Positions 12,701-23,381 of a stretch of DNA of 64,000 bases are shown here, piece by piece. The stretch comes from Trichinella spiralis. Lineage: Eukaryota; Nematoda; Enoplea; Trichinellida; Trichinellidae. The position numbers were made by a program, and so were the translations under genes. The stretch is from contig CM012955.1 in NCBI GenBank assembly GCA_000181795.3, positions 12,524,907-12,588,906 of the forward strand, in the 5' to 3' direction. Below the pieces are notes generated by a model. That model did no database searches. It saw only the letters and a list, made by a program, of their open reading frames with translations, and was not told the origin of the DNA. Each line of letters begins with the position of its first letter. Within the stretch, counting starts at the first letter, position 1.

Positions 12701-13428
12701 TCCTCTTTTAGGACAACATTAAACGATAATTACAAATGATATGAAAGCAGTTATGAAATGAACTTTGAAATATTTAATTAGAAAAAGCATAAAGTAGTGG
12801 AAATAAAGTTTTACTGTAATCAGAGGTATATTTATCAGAAATATCTTTCGCATTGTTGGAATTGTTAGCATTTTTAATGTTAAATGTTTTATCATGAAAA
12901 TTTTATGAGGGAATTTATAGATTTAAACGTGGAAAATAATTTTTTTTTTGATTACGTTTTATTGAAAAAGAAACATAGGTGGATTGATAATAGTTGAATT
13001 TCAGTTCGACCAACATGAAATGTGTTTTACGTTTGCTAGAATTACATTTGTTAGCAGAAATTGAAAGATGATAAAATGATAAAAATTTAATTTTAAAATG
13101 AGAACATTATTACGTTGTTTGACGCTGGAAAATGATAATATATGTTTAAACTTGTGTCGAAGCTGCTGTATCTTTGTTTGTTGTGCACTTAAACAAATGG
13201 AATTGTTTTCATTCACCAATTCCAATATATTTGTCGTTGTTACAGGACATTTGATTAATTTGCACATATTATGACAAGCATTGTTTCAGATTTTATCCAG
13301 TTAAATATATAATTGACTATATTCATCATTCTGTGATATTGTCAATCTTCCATTTCTGGTATAATCCAGTTGAATTTGATTTATTAAATTTTGCAATAAT
13401 CTTTAATTTGTTGAACATTGAAATTTTG
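9778..13428. other. Long intergenic region upstream of CPTP and the transporter
   Basis: Mostly AT-rich. A GC-richer patch at 10660-10740, on the plus strand flanked by an acceptor-like ttttag and a donor-like GTAAAA, could be a small exon or the CPTP promoter. Short open frames beginning at 12112 (MEKPAKVG...) and near 12489 (38 codons) are unconvincing. TTA-triplet simple repeats lie at about 12214-12235, and a GT-dinucleotide tract at 11351-11368. Confidence 0.5.
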
Positions 13429-16169
13429 ATGGGTTTATTTTCATCAAAACGTCGAGCAAGAAATGCCGACACTGGCACAACAGTGCAAATGCTTAATGAA
13501 AGGTAAGTAAATACGATGCTTTTCTCTTTTAGCGGATTTCACTTTACAAAGAGAGGATGCACACTTTGCAGCATTTGTATTCTATTTTTTTTATCGTGAA
13601 GATTGTCACAGAAAACAAAAAATGTATATATAACTGTACTTTTATTCATTTTTATCATTTAAAATTTGTATGCATTTTCAACTTTGCCTATCAAAATTTT
13701 ACAAGAATAAATATATTGCATTTTTTACATATTTTGAAAAGTTGTCAAGGATAAATACGTCAAGTGAATGGATGATGTGCTAAAAGTTGATGAAGTTGTT
13801 AAAGATTGTAAAAGTTGTACATGAGGAGGTTCCGGGTAAAGCTGAAGTAAATGGAACTTGTTTATCTTGTTTGCTAATTTCACTTGCTTTTGTAATAGTC
13901 GCTGTGAACAACGCAAACAGATAGATGCTCAATAAATTAAAAAAGAAAGGGGTGTAATATAATTGGAGCAGTTGATTTCGATCAGAGAACCATCTTATTC
14001 TGAACGTATAATCACCGTTTGTTTGAGTATAGAAACACGACGTTTCGACGTATTTTCCAATTAAATGAAATAAAATATTTGTTAATTTACATCAATTTAA
14101 ACGGCATTGTAAAAACCATTCCAACAGTTGACTTTTAGCATTTAATTTCTGTTGAAATTTTCAATTAAAGTGAAGTTTATCATAAATTTACATTATCAAA
14201 ACAACCAACTTTCTAAATAAAGAAAAAAAAGTTATTTGAAAAAAAAAGTAAATGTTGGTCATGTACAAGAAGTAAGTGTACAAAAGTACATTTTGTTTCA
14301 ACAACGTTTGTTTAAGTGATAAAAATTTATTTATTTCAGTTATTCATGTATAATTTTTTTTGAAAAAAAAATACAATTTTCATTATTAGTCAAATCAGTC
14401 GGTAAAACATTTTATTTTTCCATGACAGTAATCGGAAAATTAGGCGCGAGTGATTTGTTTTTCATTTTGAAAAGAACAATTTTGTTAGTTTTTGAATAAA
14501 ATTAATAATAATATTATTATTATTTGTGGAACGAACGAATATTCAAGTCATTTTTTGCAAAAATTTATTTCTACTATGTTCCATAATTTCAAATAGAAAT
14601 AGGCAGGCAGGTAGGTAGGTGAACGACGACGATCCGTCCTACTGTCTTTGTTTTGTTTTGTTGAAATGAAAAAAATGTAACAGTAATAATTTGTTTTTTT
14701 TTTGATTCAGATATTTGACTTTCGACGAACAACTAGAACGAATAGGCAGTTTGGGATGGTATCAAGTGGTTGTACTGATATTGACCCAAATCAATTACAT
14801 GTGCGTTACTGGAAGCATGTTGTGCACCATGTTCGACACTTTGGCACCGAAATTGATCGCCTGCGTCGATCCAGTGAACGTGACCGACCCTTGCCTGTGC
14901 ATAAACGGCACTTACGACGTGCAGTTCGAATCGTTGCTGTTCCACCTCACTCACGGTTGCCACGACAACTACATGCCGACATTGTGGAGTACAGCCGTAA
15001 TGGCCGGCGGCGTGTTTGGATCGGTTGTATTCGGCTACAGTGCCGATCGTTTCGGTAGAAAATTGTCCCTGCTGATCGCTTTATCCGGCTGTATAATTTG
15101 CAACTTGTTGTTGACGTTCGCGTCGGTCCACGTTGCAGTTGTTTTCGCTTTGCTCAGTGTGACGGGATTTTTCGGCGGTGGCTATTTGGTCATTAGCGTC
15201 GTATTGCCGGTCGAATTGACGACAACCCGTTGGCGATTGTTGCTCACGTGTTTGCACGGTTGGCCGTTCGGAATCATGACCATGGCGTTGACGGCCTATT
15301 TGACTCGACGTTGGGATTATTTTCATCTCGCTTTGGCTGTTCAAGGTTTACCGCTTGCTGTAGCGATGTTGTTCGTCGACGAAAGTCCGAGGTGGTTGAT
15401 TTTGCACAAAAAATACAACCAAGCCAGACAGGCGATGATTCGAATTGCCAAATTCAACCGTAAACCGAAATTGGATTTTCACTTCGAAACCGAACTGTCG
15501 TCTTCTCCAAAATGCCAAGTGGAAAAACATCCGCCCAGACGTTACACGTACATGCATTTAATTCGTGACAAGGCCGTGTTTTTACCGTTGCTCGTACTGT
15601 CTTACAGTTGGTTTTCAGGAGGTATAATCACGTTCGGTACTTATTTCGACATGAGCAATTTGGCTGGAAATATATTTTTGAAAACGTTCATCACCGGTTC
15701 GTTGAAAGTTGGAACCGGCTTGATTCCGTTGATTTTCAGTCGATTCGTCGGCCGAAAGCCGATCTTGATCGGAGCAATAGCGATCGCTTGCAGTACCGCC
15801 TGGGGTAGTTTGGTGTTGTATTTGGTCGATTTGGCCGACTACATGCCCTGGCTCGCGATCGTTGGAATCAGCGCCATCGACCCGATGTGGAAAGTGAATC
15901 ACGTGATGTCGGTCGAATTATTCCCTACAGTAATACGTAGCATGTCCCGGGCTGTGTGCAACGTTTGTTCACGTCTCGCCAGTTTGATTGCCCCCCAAAT
16001 AGCGTTCCTTTCGTCCATATACAGTCCGTTGCCATTCGTCGTCTACGGTACGCTCAGTTTGTTGCACATTTTGATCGCTGCAATTTGGTTGCCAGAAACG
16101 AACAATCGACCACTTCCAGAAGAACTTTCCGCCGACAATACCCAGTCGATTCAATCTACACGTCTGTGA
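13429..16169 (+). CDS. SLC22-family organic ion transporter (MFS)
   Basis: Two exons, 13429-13502 and 14711-16169, with a 1208 bp intron. The AG|A junction restores an Arg codon and gives a 510 aa protein starting MGLFSSKRRARN. SLC22 marks in order: LTFDEQLERIGSLGWYQ at the N-terminus (vertebrate OCTs have FDELLEEVGEFG), TM1, an extracellular Cys-rich loop with NVT and NGT sequons, the MFS loop motif GYSADRFGRK, DESPRWLI, SVELFPTVIRS before the late helices, and LPETNNRPLPEE at the C-terminal end. It is slightly shorter than typical members (530-560). Family knowledge: a plasma-membrane polyspecific transporter of organic cations, anions or carnitine; the substrate cannot be told from sequence. 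Exon 2 is GC-rich compared with flanks. The long frame at 14711 opens with TTG and is not a true start; exon 1 supplies the ATG. Confidence 0.9.
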
Positions 16170-16735
16170 GCGTATCTTTTCTTTTTTTATCCTTGTTTCT
16201 GCACACGTGGAAGTACCTGTAAATCGACATTGATCGATTCAGTTCTATACATAAATATATATATATATATATATATTTTATGATTGAAGTGTTGAAAAAC
16301 AACACAATAATTAATCAATTAATTAATGAATTAGTTGATTGTCAAAGATGCAAAGAATCTTAAAAAAACAACAAATACTCTTGAAATAAACAATACAACA
16401 AATGATCAAAAATTTGGTTTCGTCATTTTTCATCGTCGACATTCGTTCGAAGCCAACCAACAATTGATAAACAAACAAATAAAGTAACGAGCGAAAAAAA
16501 AGCAACAATATGCAAAATTTTGAGAATTGAATTGAAAACTTTTTCCTCTTTGAACAACAACAACAACAAGTAGTGAAGATAAAATTCAGAAAAAAAAAGA
16601 AAAAAAGTAAAAAAAAACACTTGCCGTAGAAACAAAATTTGCATTGACGTCCTAGTAGCAGTAGTAGTGGCAACGTTGGATTTTTGCTTCCAGTTGTGAA
16701 TATATACACACACACACACACAGACAGAGATATTT
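16170..16735. other. Convergent 3' region with AT microsatellite
   Basis: Separates the stop of the SLC22-type gene (+) from the stop of the TRIM-NHL gene (-). Contains an AT dinucleotide tract at about 16254-16277 and a CA tract near 16708-16722. The long minus-strand open frame here is low-complexity sequence, not a gene. Confidence 0.65.
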
Positions 16736-19059
16736 TCATTTGTAACGGTACATTTTTACACAATTGTTACCCAAATCGGCAACAAAACAACAACAACAAC
16801 AACAACGAGTAGAAAATGACGACAAACAAGCGGCGGAACATGACGAACAGAACGAACCACCGTGACCGGCAGTGGCTTGTTGTTTCACGCATATACCGCT
16901 CGGTCGACGCAGTCGAGAATCGTGACTGTCGATCTTGTTGATCAAAGTACCTTGTTGGTCGAATACAGCCACGTAGGCTGACCGACGTCCGCATACTGTA
17001 GCCAAGACCAAACCCTGACGGTCGACGGCCAGACCGGCGACAACGTAGCCGGCGGTATCGTGGCCAATTACCGGAACCAAAGAACGCAGAAAACGACCGT
17101 CGTCGTCGTAGACACGGACGTCGGTACCGCCGACCAGGATGTGATCGTCGGCCGACGTTGTGACCGACGTGGCGCAGGCCGAACTGGCCGCTTCGAGGGG
17201 AAAACTGAACAACGGCTTGTCGTCGTGGTCGAAAACGAACACTTTCATGGCGCCGGTGTCGAGCACGACCACGCGACGACGACTGTCGACGGCCAAATCG
17301 ACCGGCTCGACGAATTCGGAAAACGTGAACGACTTGACCGCCTGTCCGTCCAACGTCCACTCGGTGACCAATTTCGAACGCCAGTTCAACGTCAGCAGTC
17401 GGTCCGAACCGACGTGCAAACCGACCGCGCTGTGACCGTCCAAAGCCGGACCGCCGAACTGGTCTTTGCACTGACCGTCGCCGGCGATCGTTTTGATCCT
17501 GTTGTGACCAGTGTCCAAGACGAACAGACGACCGTCGGGACCGCAGCCCACGCGCACCGGTTGAAACAACGCCGACGACGGTTCCAATTCGTCCCGACCG
17601 TCGTACTGCCACAGTGGATTGTTGTGCAAAGCGACTTCCAAACACAGGGGACTGTTTTTGATCGGTCGACCGAAAATGGTCACCGCCAGACTGTACCGTC
17701 CGGCGACGGCGGGCGTGTAAATCAATTCGTAAGTACCGTCGTCCCGGTCGACCACTTCCACCGGACAATGCCTGCCGGACGACTGGATACCGACGGTATT
17801 GTCGGTTCGCGGTTCCAAACAAGTCAACCAAGCTTGGACCGGATCGCCGCCGGTGACGCGATTTCGACCCTCGTAATCGACCGTCGTCAGGCGAACGCTG
17901 CACCGAAGATTGACCACTTGGACCACACCCACTTCAGCTTGACAAAGCAACGGGAACGTCTTGCTGACCGTTATAGCACCGTAAGAACTGATCAGACGTT
18001 CGACAGTCGACCGACGTTCCAAACAAGCATCCTCGGAATCATACCTGATGAAACTGTTTTCTCGGGGTTCGACCAACGACAACGACGAATCGAGCTTCTC
18101 GTTCAACGCGCCAATACGTCTGGTAATATTCCGTACGTTCAATTCGGATTGAAATTCGACGCATTGACGTTCAATTTTAATTTTTTCACTTTCAATAATA
18201 CTCAATTGATCCTGAATGAATGAAAAAAAAGATTGATTGAATGAAATAAACAAATGAAAAAATGGATGAAAAAAATAATAAAAATGCAAAAATAACCTTC
18301 AACACTTGATGCTTGGCCTGTTGGATAGTTCGAACTTTGGCGAGAAGTTCGAGTCGACGTCTCTCGATGGCTAAATTCAATTCCAAAAAAGACGAATCAA
18401 TGTCGCGAGCTACACGTTCGCCGCTTTCTTCCAAAAGTTCCAACTCTTTCTTCACATTTTCACCGGCCCTGTGCAACGTTTTCACACACTGATTCGCCTT
18501 GTACAACATAATTTCCGACATTCGTTTGATGGCAATACTGAACGGTACGACCGTATGATTTTGGCATTCGTTCGTTTCGACATTACAACAAGGGCAAAAT
18601 ACCCTGTCGCACGTTTCACAGAACAGCAATTCCTGTAAAAATATAAAATCACACAACATATATATATCCCTTGAAAACATGCTACAAACACACACACACT
18701 TTTTTTACCTCTGAAACATGAGTAGAACATTTGGGAATAAGATCCCGACGTCGATTATTCATCAAATCGATCAATTGATTGACCAAAAAACTGGGCGGTA
18801 ATGCCGGAACCCCACCCCTTGGCAATGGGATCGTTTCCCTGCAAATTGGACAACGAAAAGAACCACTTTCCAACGATTGAGGCAATTCGGCTATCGCATC
18901 CAAACAAATTGTGCAAACCGTATGGCTACAGCTGAGCAATTTCGGCTTGCGACGATTCGAATCAAACGAACACAGACAAGTGGCACAAGTTAAAAATGAT
19001 TCGCTGAAATCTTCGAAATTTATACTGACCGTTTCAACTACGGTCGAAGATGTTGGCAT
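16736..19059 (-). CDS. TRIM-NHL protein (RING, B-box, coiled coil, filamin, NHL)
   Basis: Three exons (19059-18709, 18632-18297, 18211-16736), all phase 0, give 720 aa. A RING finger spans Cys25-Cys73 (CATC...CSH...CTIC...CPIC). A B-box uses Cys111, His114, Cys122, Cys125, Cys130, Cys133, Cys140 and His143. A coiled coil covers roughly 165-300, a filamin/ABP280 repeat 326-424 (ends SPLCLEV), and six-blade NHL repeats 435-720 (VLDTGHNRIKTIAG; FVADLGNNCVKMYRY). This order is that of TRIM2/TRIM3 and C. elegans NHL-1/LIN-41 relatives. It has one B-box and a TRIM2/3-like layout, so I favour an NHL-1 or TRIM2/3 type over LIN-41. Expected activity: ubiquitin E3 ligase with NHL-mediated protein or RNA binding. 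The last blade carries an unusual Ser/Cys-rich insertion with six consecutive Cys (about 16787-16880). An acceptor (ttcag) just upstream of the ATG suggests a spliced or trans-spliced 5'UTR. Confidence 0.92.
16787..16804 (+). repeat. CAA trinucleotide repeat inside the TRIM-NHL coding exon
   Basis: A run of CAA triplets on the plus strand reads TGT (Cys) on the coding strand, giving six consecutive cysteines within the last NHL blade. No AG acceptor lies between it and the resuming blade, so it appears to be translated. Confidence 0.8.
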
Positions 19060-22000
19060 CGTATCACTGCTCAGCTGAAATTGATCGAATTAAAATGGAA
19101 ATTTTCATATTTTTTTTGAATTTTTTCATTCATAATAATAATAATTATTAAGCAACTTATACTACTAGAAACTAATTAAAATTTTTTTTAACATTGCGAA
19201 CCTGCTGCTGTGAATCGGCTGTGAAATTGGCAACGAGCATTGAATTCATAGAATAAACAAATTCAATTCCATCCAAATCCAACAACCATCATCATCATCA
19301 TTATCGACTGCATACAATTCTAAATTTGCATACAATACTAATTGAAAAAAACCAACATTCGCTTTTCACCAATAATGGGAAAAAAAATTTTTTCTTTTTT
19401 AATTCTTATCTCTTCACCCACTATAATAATCATCGATCAATCAATTTTCAACATTTTCATTAATCACAATTTCTCACAACGTTCAACTGACCAGTTTTAT
19501 AAATAATAATAATAATAATTTCATCCAACGATGAATATTTAATATTTATTTTATTCATTTTTCAACGGATATTTCAATTTACTAACCGTGAAACAATTTC
19601 ACCACAAATCAATCCATCCGCTACCCATTTCGCACACTTGCGCAATTTTCTACTTGCAACTAACAAATATTTATACAAAAAAAAATTTATCATACTTTTG
19701 GCATTTTAATCTTCTTCTCTGTTGTTGTTTTTTTCAATCAAATCAACAACACTACTGTACAATGGACCCAACCCAACCCAATGTCAACTGTCATATTTCA
19801 TTTTCCAAATAAATTTCTTTCATTTCCAATATTCATCATGCAAATTTTTTTTAAAAAAATTTAATGCATATTTTATTTCCAACACAACAAAGTAAATTGT
19901 TCATTCTAAAGAAAAAAAATGCTTAAATCTACATGCACGTGTACATACTCAATTGATCAACACGAGAAAAAAAAATTACAAAATTGTTCCCTTACCGGAT
20001 CATTTATTGCACGTTTACAGAATCAATTACAAAATGTAATTTCGATTAATTTTAAATAAACTAACACAAATCGCTTTGAAGACAAACAACAGTCAAGGGT
20101 AATTTTCACAACCAACCTGTTGAACCAATCAATTTTATCACTGGACGCGCAACAATGCTTTTCTCAACCGTTTTCCTTTTCTAGGCCACAACTATTCCGA
20201 CCTATTTGTGAATGAAATTAAAATTCATAAATAATCAAGAAACAAAATTATCCCTACGAAATGAACATCACTACCATTAACCGAACATACAACATTAATG
20301 ATAATAGAATGAAATATTATTATTATTATTATTATTCAATTTTCAACATCTCAAGCTTACACAATTACCATTGAAAATGTACAGTGAAATATATATGATG
20401 ATGCGGATGAACTTTTCCAAGACCTATTTTCAATTTACAAGTGCAATGTTCGCAATGCGACGACAGCTTTGACTGACCAGCACATGATATCGAGCAAAAG
20501 CTGAAGTATCAGCACCTTTTGGCATAGAAAATGCAAATTTTTTTTTCGAAAATGAATAAATCGTTTGTTCTTTTTCTTTTTCGCTTGAATGTGAATGGAA
20601 ATGATTCTTAAGACGCGCATCGATTTCAGCTCAACCAAAAAGACACAATAATCAACGGTCGAAAAGTAGGTCACACGGCCAATCCATGCAAAAATCACGA
20701 CCCACCGACGAATGATTAAAGCTGTGTATTTCACTAATGCTAGCGTGAATCCAAAAATCCACCACGACCAAAAGATCGATAACAATTTTCCCCATCCCCA
20801 CACCTCAAAAATTTTATATCAACAGTAAGAAAAATTTATTTACCGTTTCTTTATGGAATGTAAAAATGGCAAATAAAATTGTTGACAAAAATTGAAAACA
20901 ACATTTTTATTAAACTATCGACAAAATTGATCAACGCCGTTCTCGTGCAAAACGTTATCATCAAAATGATAAACATGTTGACATATTCTTACAAAATAAA
21001 ATGATAAAAATCACAATCTGTTAAGCATACGGTATGGCATGAATTCAAAAAAATAAAAATAAAAACACTTCATCTGATTTTGAAATTTCTTTCCAAAAAT
21101 ACTTTGAAAATTAATACGTATGCGCACATACACATACGCACACACACAAGTACCTACGTTTGTGAGATGAAATATTCCAAAACATGCAAAATTTTATACC
21201 AATTTAAATTATAAAATTCTTTATTTATTTATAACATATAGTATAAAAAATAAAAGCGGAACAAATGAAATATTTGAAGCAAACAGAACCCATCCAATAA
21301 TCGATGAATAAAATTATCAAAATTAAAATACAATCTGAAACTTGAAAATGCACAACTCAACTCATTAAAGAATGTTCTTTTAAACAATTATTCAGACAAC
21401 ATTCCATAAATACAACAAAAAAGTTTACTCCTTGAATTTTATAAAACTGATTATTATAATAAACTCCCAGTTTAAGTAAAGCGTTGACAAACAACCTGCT
21501 ATCATCATCATTCTAAGCTGCGGTAGGCTAAACGGATATCGATTGCCCGGTGCACACTGACCAAAGAAAACAAGATGCGTCTGTTTGCCCCTGGCTTCAC
21601 TGTTTAAACACAAATAAAACGAATTCGAACTGCGATGAAAGCAATAAAAATCGTAACACTAGTAAATTAAAAGAATGTTTCATTCGACTATATTTTCAAT
21701 TTCATCTTTGAAATTCAATTGTTTAAAAAAAACTTTCCCGAAAACAAGTACATTATTACAACTCGCTAATTTACTTTTAATAGCTTTATTGTGTTTAGAT
21801 TCAATATTTATAAAACGACCAACTATACCAAATCATATACAAAAAATTAAACATCTTTTTAAAATATCAAGGCAGTTAACTGAAATAATTCTTCTATGAT
21901 AAACTGATCATGAAAACTTTAGCAAACTTAATACCCGCTCCCCCATCCCCATCCCCCTAAAATAAATCGACTGAAAATAATGATGATAAAAATTATAAAA

Positions 22001-23381
22001 ACCAAATAAGAAACACTTTAAAATATCAAAACACCGCTCAATTTCAGCTAATTAGCATGATAATAATCTTTAAATCAAGAACCACTTCAACACAACAACG
22101 AAAACTTCAACTGAAATAACTTTGTAGTTATTATTGTGTTTGCGTAAAACAAATGAATGAAATAGTTTACGCTTGGAAAATTCTACATGAAAAAAATCAT
22201 TAATTTTACATGTAGAACTTAAATAAAATCAAAGCTCAAACGAAAACAAAGTTGAAAGCAATGAAAAGCAACTTACATAAAATTTTACAAGGATTCATTA
22301 TCTTCAGAAAACATTTGCATCAAATTGAATTCCACTCAAACAGTCGTTCGAACAGTTCAAGATAACAATGAATATTAGAGAGACGAAAAGAGCAAACAAT
22401 TCAAAATAATACAGTATAGCAAAAAGAAAAAAAATCAAGTATAGTATGAGTTTTTTATTGGAATTTCAAAACGTTAATATATAAGATAGAATTTATTTTT
22501 AATTTATTAAAAATAATATTCAATGTAATTTTGAATTTTATTTATTATTTAAAACTATTCTGTGACACTTGATCAGCTAGAATTATTACGAATGCTATTT
22601 ATGATATGCAAGTTATGTAATATATGGCTTGAAATAATTGTAAATATAAATAAATTCAATCATAAATATTTAATGAATGTTTGTTTTTGTTCTTTAAATA
22701 TAAAGAGAGAATATTTATTATATTTTATGATTAAAATTAAGCATTGCAATATTCACACGCATTCGTTCATTTACGTAGTGCGTTTGTGAAAAAAAACTGT
22801 ATTTATCATTTTTGATGAGCAGATAAGATTATTTCAAGACAATCTGACAAACTATTCATTAAGTGATATTGTAAAGTGGGTTTGTTGTCACTAAATAAGA
22901 ACAGTATTTATAATCAAGCGACGTTATACAATGCTGCTTTACTGTTCACACTGATTTTTCAGAATATTACAAATAAACAGATAACGCACAGCGGTTATAA
23001 TGATGATACTGCAATTATTTTTCTCCTTTGCACGTGATATTGGCTTCAGAAGATTCGTATTTTCACCGTTATTTACCTCCAAAATAAATATTATAACATA
23101 CGTTTCGACAAGTTTATAATTGTGATCAATATTGCAACGTAAATCATGTCCATTAGATATTATTTTTTTCTGTTTATTAATTCGATTGTTTAAAAATTTT
23201 AATTACATATAAATTCTATGGTAATAAATAATTTCAGTTCGAAACACAAGTTAACATTGAAAACCAGGAGATATGAAACCACGAAAAATAATTTACTGCT
23301 TTTTGAAAAGCATGCATTGAATGCAACAGAGTTGATAACAAAAAAATCATAATAATAAGTAAAGAAAGAAAACTGAAAGCA
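19060..23381. other. Long intergenic region
   Basis: Upstream of the TRIM-NHL gene and downstream of the MLT-10-like gene. AT-rich, with short AAT/ATT triplet runs near 19500-19520 and 20318-20335. A GC-richer patch at 20620-20800 is open for 122 codons on the minus strand, but its composition is that of T-rich noise and I do not call it a gene. The likely AATAAA of the MLT-10-like gene (minus strand) is at 23173-23178. Confidence 0.5.

Noticed and set aside
14711-14717. TTG at 14715 as start of the transporter
   Set aside because: Upstream exon 13429-13502 supplies an ATG and a phase-matched junction, so the TTG is internal.
16323-16763. 146-codon minus-strand frame between SLC22-type and TRIM-NHL stops
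   Set aside because: Low-complexity Phe/Leu/Cys sequence from homopolymers and CAA repeats; overlaps the TRIM-NHL stop region.
17060-18223. 387-codon open frame on the plus strand
   Set aside because: It is the antisense shadow of the GC-rich TRIM-NHL exon; the minus strand carries recognisable filamin and NHL motifs.
20435-20803. 122-codon minus-strand frame with Trp-rich hydrophobic product
   Set aside because: No ATG context, splice partner or homology; composition fits T-rich non-coding DNA. A UTR exon cannot be excluded.
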